Below are positions 12,475-23,331 of a stretch of DNA of 64,000 nt, one piece after another; position 1 is the stretch's first letter, and the number at the start of each line of letters is the position of its first letter. Made by a program: the position numbers and the translations under genes. This stretch comes from Nageia nagi (lineage: Eukaryota; Pinophyta): positions 114,514,001-114,578,000 of the forward strand of contig JBITNC010000001.1 of assembly GCA_050084985.1 (NCBI GenBank), in the 5' to 3' direction. The notes under the pieces were generated by a model. It worked only from the letters and a program-made list of their open reading frames with translations, was not told the origin of the DNA and made no database searches.

Positions 12475-13740
12475 TTAGTATTTTTATTCTTAAAATTATA
12501 ATAGAGAAGGAAGAGGAGGGGCTCAAATTAGCCCTTGTTGGTTACTTTATGGGGCATGAACTCTTCTAGATATGATTCAAAGTTGGATGAAAGAAATATG
12601 GAGTAAAAAAGGATGGGTATCCCTAGTTTCTCTCCCAAGAGAATTTATATTATTCAAATTTCAATTTGATGAAGCCCTATAAAAAGTGATAGAGATGGAT
12701 TCATGGTTTCTTGGGAAGAAAAGATTAGTCATCAAGTGATGGGAGAAAGTGAAAATTTCAACCTCATTCTGACATGGGTCTCAATATCTAGAATTCACTC
12801 ATCTTGTTGGCACCCATGTGTAATAACTGAAATTGCAAAAGCAATTGGATCCCTTGTCACAATTAAGCGATCAACAAGATTAAAACTTAAGTTTATAGAT
12901 GCAATATTTGTGGTTAATTTATATATTTCCAAACCTATGATGAAGGAGTTAAAATTAAAAATACAATATGTATGAGATTAGATGCAACCAATTGTATATA
13001 AAAATCTTCTAGTACAATGCATAATTTGTAACAATTATGAGCACTATGCAAAGGATTTCCCAAAAAATAAGAGGAGGGATGATGAAGGAAGAAGAGAAAA
13101 GGAAAAAAATGAAAAGGAGTATCAAGATAAATAGAAAGAGCATAGGAAAAAATCAATTTAAAAAAAAAAAAGAAAAGGAACCATGTTAGAAAAATAGTCA
13201 ACTTCAAAAGAAGCCCAATGGAAGAATTCAACCACATCAAACCCCTATGTAGTGTTATCTATTTTATAAGGACTAGATAAAGAAATAATGAATTATAATA
13301 CATATTTTTAAAAATATGAGACAACAAATATGGAAGTTGTGTAAGATAAAGATGGAGAAACAATAAGGAGGGTGACAAAAAAGCAAGGAATGCAGATAAA
13401 CAAGCAACAAAAACACAACAAGAAGAAGGCCAAGATGGAATCCCATCAAGAAATATACTAAACTCTAGTAAAATAGAAAATGTTGGATAAAGACATGTAG
13501 GGAGACCATCCCAAGGAGAGACTAGAGATAAACTTAATGAATAGGATATAGCAAATGGAAAGCAATTAACTCTATAAAAAATCAACAAATCTCATCCCAT
13601 CTTTGGAATGAACAAAGGATTTCTTGATTAGAATATTCTAGCAATAAAGAGGCATTTGAGTTGTATCTCAATGGCAATTCAAATGTATTTTAACATACTT
13701 TTATGATTTTCTATTAATAAAATTTATATAGTATTTTGCA
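12475..13740 (+). pseudogene. LINE ORF1 relic (DUF4283 plus zinc knuckle)
   Basis: Read with stops, this matches the plant L1-type LINE ORF1 layout. KLALVGYFMGHELF and WMKEIWSKKGWVSLVSL fit the VGKFLGxxP...W....W pattern. EFILFKFQFDEAL and SWFLGKKRLVIK fit the FxLFRFxSEED...GPWFxxG segment. From 12760, LTWVSISRIHSSCWHPCVI, AKAIGSLVTI and NLYISKPM follow DUF4283. CIICNNYEHYAKDF near 13018-13060 is a CX2CX4HX4C knuckle whose last Cys is now Phe. A charged tail follows. Near 13605 MNKGFLD*NIL may be the start of ORF2 (usual form like SWNIRG). ORF1 binds RNA during target-primed reverse transcription. A non-LTR DUF4283 gene is the alternative. Confidence 0.65.
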
Positions 13741-13990
13741 TTAGGGCTACCAACAAGTTATAGTTGGGTAGCATCTAATGTATTTTTTGAATATTTTTTT
13801 TGCAAATTTTATTAGCTACCAATAGGTATAGCTGGGTAGCAATTTCTTATTTTGGAAACCATTTTATGATAACTTTTTTAGGGTTAAAAAAAAATCCCTC
13901 ACCACTTTTAATAATATAATTTACCCTTATTATCAAAACCAAATTTGCATTCCAAGAGAAAATGAGTACCCCTTTTGCTATCTCATCCAT
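13741..13990. other. Spacer with two copies of a ggtagc-rich word
   Basis: Contains two short related pieces, gttatagttgggtagca (about 13756) and ggtatagctgggtagca (about 13825). No gene is seen. Gag of element B becomes readable just downstream. Confidence 0.35.
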
Positions 13991-15120
13991 AGGAAAAGGT
14001 ATGATAAATAGGTAAATTTTACTATGTTTGATGATCATTATGATCCTAGAGTACATCTATAAAGGTATCATTTAGAATCTATTTCATTTAGTAATGATGA
14101 TGATTTATTAGCTAAATTTTTTCCTCTTAGTTTGTGAGCTAAACTATTCTTATGGTTTACTAATCTACCTAATGAAAGTATTACATGTTTTGATGACATA
14201 GTAAGGCATTTCTTGCTAGATATCACTTATACATCACATAAGAACCATCCCCCTTAGACATGTGTAAATTAAAACAAAAGCAACGATACCTTGTTAGTGA
14301 TTTCATTATTGAATGGTATAAAGTACCTAACCTAGTCAAAATCCCTAATAGAGAAAAGAGGCATGACCTTTTATAAGCCTTGTTACCATCATGTAGAAAT
14401 GATTTCTCCAAATTCTAAGACTTTCCTTACAAAAAATTGATAAATGATATGATTAGTAAATAAGCCCCTCATAAAGCCTTCAATGAAACATTAGATCACA
14501 TGAAGTAAAAATAGTCCTAAAACCTAATTTTCTTGAAAAGACTTGGAAAATCCAAACTTAGCCTAAACTTGAAACCAAAATGATAGCTCAAGTTAGCCAT
14601 GATGATATTGATGTATGTGAACCTATACAATCATGAAGATAATATACTAAATTTCATAAGGATATCAGTGATATTTTAGATGCCCTAGTTAACATGAACC
14701 TAATCCATTATTGATCTTTAAAAGAGCCCCCTCGAATGAAACCTTTAGGCTATCAAGTATACCTCTTTTGTAATTTCCATAGAAGATTCAATCTAGCTAC
14801 AAAGGAGTGTTTTCATTTAAAAAATATAATACAATATTTGCATGATGAAGGAAAGTTTAAATTTTATCATGAGGTTTTAGATGAAGTTTTACTGCAACAT
14901 AGGGCAAAGTTGGTACAAAATGGACCTATACATCCATAGAACCAAAGGCTAAAGATATTAAATAATCCATTTTTGTAATTTAAGAAGGAAGCACTTGATG
15001 ATGATAGGAAGCAACTTCAAACTAACATTATAAGTATTCCTCAACCATAATTATAAGTACAACAACTACCAATTCCAAGTATAATACTTGATGTTGATGG
15101 AATTTGGGTTATTCCATAAT
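13991..15120 (+). pseudogene. gag: Element B gag relic
   Basis: Plus-strand Ty3/gypsy-type gag, broken by stops and at least one shift. DDHYDPRVHL and SFSNDDDLLAKFFPLSL*A are followed by LFLWFTNLPNESITCFDD, matching the LFPxSLxGxAxxWFxxLPxxSIxxWDD core. After a shift near 14220, LKQKQRYLVSDFIIEW and KHDLLxALLPS-like pieces continue the family pattern. At 14736-14939 the frame MKPLGYQVYLFCNFHRRFN...TKECFHLKNIIQYL matches the C-terminal CxxHxxxxHxTxxCxxLKxxI nucleocapsid-like motif, with the second His now Asn. No protease or RT follows, so B stops after gag. Confidence 0.72.
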
Positions 15121-15949
15121 TTTTTTCCTTTAGTTATTATTGTATTTATTTTTCATTAATAAATAAAATGTAAAATATGTCATAAAAACTATATATTCTC
15201 TTGTGCCTATATCCTAGAGATATTATTGAATTTAAATAACATTGTTGGGTTTACCAAATATACAAAATCTAAATTGATGACTAAAATGGTAATTGAATTT
15301 TGTATCAATGAAAAGAATTAATGATTAACAAACTTAGAAATATCTTTATCATTAGATATCACATATGACAACCTAGATATTTTAGAATATACCCTTTTTG
15401 TTCATTAAAACTAAACTCATTTTTTCATGTTTTAGAAAAATTTAAATTTTTTTTATTTTGTAAAAAGTTTCTCTCATTGACTAAGTGATGCCACTGTATC
15501 TCAATGATGTCGCTAGATTTTAGGCATGCAAAAATTGATTGTCTCTTATTTTTGTAAAAATGTTTCCTTTCTTCACAACCATGTAAAAGTTGTAATTTTC
15601 ATCTTTCATAAAATGTTATTTAAAAAGTTGTGAATTATATCATATTACATATTTAAGTCAATATTTTCCTTTTCCTTTTCAAATGGATGTCTTTTATGTC
15701 TTGTTTATAAAAATAAAAAAAGTAGCATACACCATAAGTTCATAAAAATAAAACAAGCACATATCATCAAAAATGGATACACACACTCTCACACACACAC
15801 ACACATATATACATATACATACATATATATCACACAAAATAGCATCATAAGTATAACTAGCTCCCACCATGCAAAGAAATCTAACCAAGCAAGGGCTCAT
15901 GTATCTTAGTCTTATATCTAGACCTACTCCTAGAGTTAGATTCCATCTA
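15121..15949. other. AT-rich spacer with (AC)n microsatellite
   Basis: Low-complexity region after B's gag. A dinucleotide AC/AT run lies at about 15771-15830. The minus frame at 15694-15900 reads through this run and is not a gene. A short word tgatgtcgctagattttaggcatg near 15503 recurs in altered form near 19123 and 19435 on the far side of the PMD gene, so it may be a direct repeat flanking the cargo. Confidence 0.35.
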
Positions 15950-17152
15950 GCACTGAAGGATCTAATTATCCTTCACTACAATTAACTCTTGGAGCCTCTT
16001 AAGCTCTTATTGATGAATAACATAAGGCATAGCTTGCATGGTCATAATTTATCCCTAAAGAGTCTCATCCTAGGCTTGGATGGCCTCAATTCTTTAATTT
16101 TGAGCAATAAATTCTCTTATAGTGAGGTCACTTATTCCTACATTTCCTCAATATAAAGTTATAATCTATATCATATAGAAAATAAGGTATCAATATAGCT
16201 ATAAATTCATGTCATAATCTAATCTAGAAAACCTTGAAATTAGTATTTACCAGATAAAGGTGTTGAAGGTGCTACAGTATGGTATGTGGATGGTATAGAA
16301 GGATCTACATATTGAGTAAGAGATGGTTAAGCCCCAATATCCATAGGCTATGTATCCTCCTCTCCCTCCTCTTCTACCTCTTTAGCCTCATCGTGCTTTT
16401 CATTTATGCCTAAAGGTGTTTGCCACATAGTCTCCCACCATCTCTCATACTTTGGAGTATATTAATGATGTAAAATGGTTACCCTAGGGACATGGTCCTC
16501 TAGATCCTCCCACTCTAAACTATAGGATTGCATAGTTAGGTATCCTATAAGAATAGATCGATATTTTTAGTACCTCATAATAGTAGGTCACACCCTAGAA
16601 ATGAGCACATCCTCTATCAAACTAAACTATATAAATACCTAATCTAGATGATAAAACTCAATCACCCATGTGTGACCCTATATATGATATGGAGCCATGG
16701 TCCATGATAACTCCTTATAGAACTCATACCATACTAGTAAGTCAAATTATGGGTCCCAAATAATATCATCCTTATTTGAAAGATCTAGCAATTAAGAACA
16801 CTTCTCCATTCCTTGTGTCACCTTGATCTTTTGAGTGGTGTTCTATCGAAACAATGGTGCATATCCTCCCAAATCACCACTGGTAGGTAGACTAATTAGC
16901 ATTGATGTACTCATATGACCAAGTCAACAAAATAAATGAATGAGTGATAATATTTCCATCCTTCTTCACATTAAAATTGTGAATATCTTGATATAGTATT
17001 ACTAAGATGCATGGAGCCCATGCATACCTCTCTTCTCATAGCAATATCTCCCACACTACAAGAATCAACCCAATGTAAAAAAACTTATGGTTATTATCAC
17101 TACATAAGATGGTATCGATAAGAGTTGCAACATATAGCCTAAACCACTATGT

Positions 17153-17925
17153 AGGGTTCATTTTAAGAGCCCTTACTCAAAAGTAACTTGGAAAGTTTTT
17201 GGCAAATCAAATTCATACGGAAGGTGATTTTAAGAAAATTTGTAAAAGTTACAAAGGCAAATTTGAAGCTAAAAAATAATTTATGTAGATGTTTGTAGCT
17301 AATTTAAAGAGTTTCATAGCAATCTGCTATTGATAGGAAACATTCTACTATCAGGCAATAGCAATCTTATACCAAGTAGTAGCAGTTTGCTACTAGGTAG
17401 CAATAGGTAGTGGTAACAATCTTCTACCAAGTTTCTACTATCGGGTGGTAGCAATCTACTACAGGATGGTACTATTAGTTTGCTACAAGGTGGTAGAAAG
17501 TAGTCTACTATTGGGTGATGCTAGTATGCTATTGAGAGGTGGTAGTATGCTATCAAGTGGCAGTAGATTGCTATCAGGAGGCAGTAGGATGCTACCAGGA
17601 GGAAACAAGATACTATCAATAAGTAGAAAACTATTACCAGGAGGTATCAAATTTAGATTAAGGTATTTATATTAGGGAATTTAGTAAAAATATAAATAAA
17701 AATTTATAATTTAAAGGAAAAGTAGGCTATTTATTATTTCCAAATATCAATAAAAAATAAAAATTTAATTTAAAATATTAATTTGACTTGGCAACATGGA
17801 AAAAAAATAAAATAAAAAAAATTTGGTGATAAGGTTGTTACTGTAACTCAAAATTTGCCAATTTTAATTTTAGGAAACTTTAAAATTCACTTATTAGTGA
17901 ATATTTGTTGCTAAAATGAACCCTG
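17153..17925. mobile_element. Mutator-like non-autonomous DNA element
   Basis: Inverted ends match as agggttcatttta (17153-17165) against the complement of taaaatgaaccct (17912-17924), and weaker similarity continues inward for 60-80 bp to a shared ttggcaaat. The element is flanked by ccactatgt (17144-17152) and ccattatgt (17926-17934), a 9-bp target duplication with one mismatch, the size typical of Mutator-like elements. The PMD reading frame resumes across it. There is no transposase. The middle is a minisatellite, annotated separately. Confidence 0.7.
17320..17660. repeat. Degenerate minisatellite of about 18-21 bp units
   Basis: A run of diverged copies of a word like ggtagtagnntgctatcagg, for example tagcagtttgctactagg, gtggcagtagattgctatca and ggaggcagtaggatgctacc. 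It fills the core of the Mutator-like element. The 76-codon frame at 17445-17675 (LLSGGSRMLPGG-like repeats) is a by-product of the repeat period and not a convincing gene. Confidence 0.6.
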
Positions 17926-18960
17926 CCATTATGTGCTATATATATCAGCTAGGGATATATATAGTGTATCATAAAGGGGGTTCCCCTTCTTTTATTGCTA
18001 GTAGTCCCTCACACCTGTTAGCCAGTAACACTACTCCTCCATAAAGAGAGGGGATCTCTCAATCAATGTACTCTTCATGGGTACCAATAAGATGCAATGA
18101 ATTTCAATAAGGGTGATGGTCATATCACCAATGGGAAAATGAAATATTTTAATTTCATCACACCAATGCTTCATCAATGTAGTCAAAAACTAATTGTCAC
18201 ATGGGATGTGAATAACACCCTCATGTGACCTAGCCTTGATGCATCCAAGTGTCCTTATCCTTAGTGGTAAGTGCCAAATCTAAAGCAACATCCATAGAGG
18301 TACTCCATGGCTTGCATATCATAAGGTATGCCTAATCCTACATCCATGAAAGCAAAGAAAAATATCATTCCATCGATAAAAAATAATAAATGTAAATTAC
18401 CAAGCTAAAAGATGCAAAAATATAACATTATTTACAATAACTCATGAAAATAAAGGCAATTTTTAAAAAGTTAATTTATGTTGTATATATAAATTCATAC
18501 AATTGGTAATTAATGCATTTTTATGAATTTTTAATCCTAGTAGTATCATCGGGTTAAGGGCCCAACTTTCCCAAAAAATTTAAAACCTATCAATTTTTTT
18601 CATGTTTTACAATAAAATTCATATCCATTTTGTTCCATGAAAATAAAACCTAGCCCCTACATTTTTATCTTAAAATTTTTATAATTCACTAAAATTGATC
18701 AAAACTAAGCTAAATTACAAAATTAATCTGATGCATGCTAAATAAAAGAAGATGGATAAATTTTTGGTACCTAATAACCCTTAGGTGAAGAATAAATAAC
18801 AAGGGCCTTATGGCCCTCACCAGAGGTAATCTATTGAGATATGGTAGAAATATACACTTCCCTCCCCTTGTAGCTCCTCTATTATCCCACAATACTTAAA
18901 AATAGCAATAGCAAACTTGGGAACCAGAGTTTTTGATTACCCAATATGATGGTGCAAATG

Positions 18961-20045
18961 AAATGAACATTGGCTTATTTATAAATAAAATTAAAACACT
19001 GTAGTCCATAATTTCCTTAAATCTCATTCCCATTTACAATTTAAACTTATCTTTTTTCATAAAATCATTCTACAAACAACCATAAATAGTTTTTCATATC
19101 TTTTACCTCATCTAAATCGAGCAATGTCGTTAGAATTCGCATGATGTTGTTGGGTTCCATAGCCCTACTTAAAATTTTTATTTTCCCTTATATCCTAATC
19201 TATCCTTCATGCAATTAAATTAGTAATATCATAAATCAAAAAGTCTAAAATTTATTAAAATCCTCTTTAGGTAGGTTGGTTGAAATTAATGCAAAATGAT
19301 CATCAAATTTAGAAATAAATAAATATAGTGAATAAAATACATAACATTTTCAGTTGATCAATGCAACAAGTATATTTAGAAGCTTTCATTTTCAAAAACA
19401 TTATGTCTTATTCCATGATGTTGTTGCATTTTTTTCGATGTCATTGCATTACCAATGTAAAAATTAGTCCATTTTAACATAAATACTCATCAGTAATAAT
19501 AAGCTTATGAAAACCGTTCCTTGTTTCTTTGGTCATATCTTTTATGATAACTTGCTAAATATTTCATGCATAATTAATTATTATTGTTACTTATAATTGG
19601 TATTTTTCTTGATATTCATATCATATTTTAGAAAATATTGGATATATTGTGTACTGCATATCATAACATACCTTATCCTACTTATCATATATAATGATTG
19701 TCAAAAAATTTACAATTACATTAATTTTCATATCATACATGCCTATAATTGTTTCTCAAATGCCACTTGTCTATACTTATACAATGCATCTATATTTTAA
19801 AAATATTTTACATAGCATATGCTTATCAAATATTGCTTGTTATACATTTCATGTCATATCTTGTCAAATTGGTCTTATCTATTTAAACATGCTTATCATA
19901 AATGATTAACATGTCTTATCATATTTTAAAAGTGCTTTTCATATCATGTTATTGATCTTATCATTAGATTCTTTGTAAGAGAGAGGCATGCTTATCAAAA
20001 TCCATGGAAACATGGTAGCTTGGAGGCCCAAGTCAATCGTATTCC
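18961..20045. other. 3' non-coding part of element B
   Basis: AT-rich sequence between the PMD gene and a small tandem array. Plus-strand frames at 19597-19909 are rich in Ile, Tyr and Leu and lack family motifs, so they are not called as genes. Confidence 0.45.
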
Positions 20046-20217
20046 TATCATTTGTTCCATTGTAAGGGAGGGACATTCTTATCATTTTTTCCTTTGTAAG
20101 GGAGGGGAATTATTATATTTTGTTCCTCTGTAAGGGAGGGGCACTCTTATCATTTTTTCCTCTATAAGTGAGGGTCATTCTTATAATTTGTTTCTCTATA
20201 AGGGAGGGAAAACCTTA
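20046..20217. repeat. Tandem array of about 34 bp, five copies
   Basis: Five diverged copies of a unit like atcattttttcctttgtaag followed by ggaggggcattctt. A looser sixth copy lies at about 19958-19995, and related words (cttatcaaaatccatg, acatggt(a/g)gcttgg) flank both sides, so a larger unit may exist. It lies upstream of B's 3' LTR, where Tat-like elements often carry tandem repeats. Confidence 0.65.
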
Positions 20218-20639
20218 TCAAAATCCATGACAACATGGTGGCTTGGGAATCCAATATGGTCACATAAATTCATAATCTATCTTCATGCTCTTGGTGAGTA
20301 AGTCACGAAGGATAGGTTTGATATCTTAACCTTAAATGCTTTACATATATTATAATATTTAATATATATATTTGAGATATCTTGAACAAAATATTTCTTA
20401 TCTATGTTGTTTACATATTCCTTTATCTTTGCCTTGGATTGCTCCTATGATGAGAGGTCCATCATGTTACAACCAATCCAAAGAGGGGGTATAACATTAG
20501 TGAAAATTAGAGCATCCAAAGCTATCACCATGAATAAATTTTTTAGGGAATATATCTTACTTATATTGTTATATTTTGAATTTATGATTTGATTTTATTT
20601 TGTCCCAAAAGCATCAAATCATATTCAAAGTGGTACATC

Positions 20640-21385
20640 TATTAACACCTAAAAAGGAATTTTAATATAATTAAAATCCTTGTTTAGGTATTTGAAATAA
20701 TTTATTTATATAATTAAATCAATGCTCTTATAATTATGAACTCCTATATACCTTTATATTTTATGATAATAGTTTAGGTTGAAGATAAACCCAAGAAGGA
20801 GTCTTCGCCCATGTACACCATAAGCCCAAGGAGGAGCCTTGACACTAGACCTACTATATATAAAGATGGAATGGTTTTGCATGAGAAACCATGACATGAT
20901 ATATAATCCTTGATAGGTGGTAATATACTATGTCATTCTTGACCAGTGTTTCTCATGGCCACCTATCATATCTAGATTTTGTTATACATTGAGCTCTGCA
21001 TTTCTACAATCTTTCAAATCCATTTACATGTGATATTTTGAGCATTGAAGGTATGACAAAGGTATAAAAAAAAGGAAAATATGAATTGAAATGGTATTCA
21101 AGAAATACCATTAGGATCCTAGCATCATCATTGGGTTGAGGTCAGATTGGTGGATCCATTTTTTAGAGAAGCTCATCACTTGTCCCCTCTCAATCGAATA
21201 TCTCTTTCATTTTTCATGATAGGTAAAGTATAGATTTGTATATTTCATTAATCTAGTTTGAAAGGTTAAGTTTAATTGGATCATTATCATCATTTATATT
21301 TTAGTTATTTACTATTATTTCATGATTAATTGGTTAAATTGAATATTTTTAAATAACCCTAATAATTATTATTTTAGTTATAACA
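20640..21385 (+). repeat. 3' LTR of element B
   Basis: Begins tattaacacctaaaaagg and ends ttagttataaca. It is followed directly by the TSD copy ctttg. A segment at about 21005-21118 is absent from the 5' LTR and accounts for most of the length difference, so either it is an insertion here or a deletion there. The preceding caaagtggtacatc is a decayed purine tract. Confidence 0.87.
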
Positions 21386-21390
21386 CTTTG

Positions 21391-23331
21391 GCTAAGGTAT
21401 TTGAATAATTCACTCTTCAACATCACCATAATCAAAGCATGTACCCTTATTCTCATCTCCAAAATGTGGTTTATAATTTTGATCCTTCATATTGTGATCC
21501 TCAACCTTCTTTTTTCAACACCTTACCACTTGTTTCAACAACCCAAATCACATCTCAACCTTTGTAAAAAATGGTCTCACAAGGATCTCTAATCACATAA
21601 TTGCCATCAAGTGTCCCTCCATTTATATCAAGTGCACAACATATAAACCTTAATCATGGATTAAAATTTCATCATCATATTAAATAAACTAGGTCTCTTA
21701 GTCCACAAAAATCTCATGTTGTGCAATCAAATACTTTAATCACTCCAATTCAACTTGCATATCATGCTTATGGCTACATCATAATTTCTCTCACTTAAGA
21801 GTTTCAAAATTAAAATCAATAAAGAAAAATTTCCAATGTTGGTCAAATCAACACTTTTCATCAAAAAATCTAACATGATCTAAATCTAAATCAAATCTAT
21901 GGAAACTTTAATCAAGTGGCATTTAAAGGTATCATGAATCAAGATTATCAAAATATGAGTTAACCTCATGCCTTTCATCATGTGAATCAACCATCATATC
22001 AAATTCAAGGATACATCAATCAAATGGATCATCCATAAATTCAATTCATTCCTAATCCAACATGGAACAAATGATTGGTACAAAGCATGCAACAAGGCTA
22101 TCAACTAACATATCAAGTGTAAAGTGTGGCAACCCAACAACCTCCAATAATTCATGATGATATATTGAAGAGATTGTAAGATATGGAGTCAAGGATAAAT
22201 AATCAAAGCAAAAGAAACTTATCTTATCAATTATTTTTCAATGAACCTATCAACCCTATGCTTCCAATCAAGCAATTTACCTATAAGTTTGAAATTCCTC
22301 AAATAATAAAGTTCAAAGGGAAGGAATATCTAAGAGAGAACTTGAGAAAATTCAAGTATTCTTGCTATCTTATAATAAATGGTGATGTCCTTATGATTAG
22401 GATATTTCCAATAACATTAGTAGGCTAAGATTTGGATTTGTATAATAACTTTCCCCAATATTGCATCTATTCTTTGGATCAACTAGCTAATCTCTTCTTG
22501 GATCATTTTATCATCAACATAAGAAAAAGATCATTTATCATATATTTAACAAGAATATTACAATATGATGATGATTATATCAATGATTATTTAGTAATAT
22601 GGAGAGAAATTATAACAAATTTATTGTATTCCTTGCCACAAGAAGCACTTATCAATATTTCTACGAAGAGTTATAACAAGAATATATCCTTTATCTTGCA
22701 AATACAACAACACACATCTTTTGAGAATTCATCATCACAAGAAAAGCTCATTGAAGAAGTTAAGATCCAATAAGGTGAAATCAAATTACATAAGAAGAAT
22801 CAAGATAAAAATTAAAATCATAATGAAAACTATCAAGCATATCAAAAGCAACCATAAATTCAATAATCATATGAAGTCAACCAAACAAACTTGGATCCTC
22901 AACCAATCTTGCATGAGAAAGAGAAACCCAACAATCCAAGGCAATAAATAAATTTCACTCCTTTGGGGGATTCATTATCAAATATCATACCCAAGTTATT
23001 ACAGGCAAATCTTTTGATATTACCCTCAATCAAGAAAAATCTAGGAGTATCAATAAGACCTTGGTATAAAGAGAGTGAGTTTTATGAGTACCATAGGCAA
23101 AATTAACATGACACCAATAGGTGCATGCAATTGAAGCATAAGATCCAAGATCTTATTGAAAATGGTCAAGTATTAATAGGAGCATAAATCACACCACCTA
23201 ATCAACATTTGGGTAACTTCAATAACCCTTTTCCTAGTCATGATCAAAGTGAAGCATCAGCTTCATATGAGCATGATTACCATGATGTTAAGCCTCCATA
23301 CTCTTATGGTATATTTATGGGTTGATACATT
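21391..23331 (+). pseudogene. gag: Element A gag, main part
   Basis: This continues the frame interrupted at 10336. From 21391 to 23331 everything reads in one frame with about twenty stops but no frameshift, about 640 codons. After a Gln/His/Asn-rich N-terminal part, the core reads FEIPQIIKFKGKEYLRENL, then FKYSCYLIINGDVLMIRIFP and LANLFLDHFI and IINIRKRSF, followed by YINDYLVIWRE, a clear retrotransposon gag. The C-terminal motif near 23070-23190, EFYEYHRQN*HDTNRCMQL then IQDLIENG, matches the HxxxxHxTxxCxxLKxxIxxLI element of these gags. No protease follows. Most stops are TAA at positions fitting Gln. Confidence 0.82.

Larger units (their letters stand above)
15950..18960 (-). pseudogene. 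Plant mobile domain (PMD) gene, antisense inside element B
   Basis: On the minus strand a multi-exon PMD-type gene can be followed. Around 18255-18030 it reads LGHMRVLFTSHV, then HWCDEIKIFHFPIGDMTITL and LLVPMKS, the PMD core usually seen as W..E...FHxPxGEMTxTLxD. After the Mutator-like insertion (17153-17925) it resumes at 17152 with HSGLGYMLQLL, later SNKDDIIWDP and SWTMAPYHI, and then LEDHVPRVTIL and ERWWETMW near 16520-16400. A Glu-rich tail follows. A donor (ctg/gtaaatac) lies near 16252, and a possible last exon at about 16140-15950 reads ELKRLQELIVV, coiled-coil-like. An upstream intron is suggested by ttag/gtacc near 18765 and gatgtag/gatt near 18345. Stops throughout, mostly TAA/TAG. 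PMD proteins occur in MAIN/MAIL1 silencing factors and in many plant transposons. Confidence 0.7.
10337..21385 (+). mobile_element. Element B: LTR retrotransposon with gag and antisense PMD gene
   Basis: An 11-kb LTR element inserted in the gag of element A. The LTRs are 10337-10941 and 20640-21385, and the perfect 5-bp target duplication is ctttg (10332-10336 and 21386-21390). A PBS follows the 5' LTR. In order the interior holds an unrecognised leader, a LINE ORF1 relic, a plus-strand gag relic, a minus-strand PMD gene with introns, a small tandem array and the 3' LTR. No pol domain was found, so B was non-autonomous. The PMD cargo and the 773-bp Mutator-like insertion within it explain much of its length. 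Confidence 0.9.

Noticed and set aside
13259-13588. 109-codon minus frame with Leu/Ser-rich sequence
   Set aside because: It lies opposite the charged tail of the LINE ORF1 relic and is best read as its shadow.
17445-17675. 76-codon frame with LLSGGSRMLPGG-like repeats
   Set aside because: It follows from the period of a minisatellite in a Mutator-like element and has no independent support.
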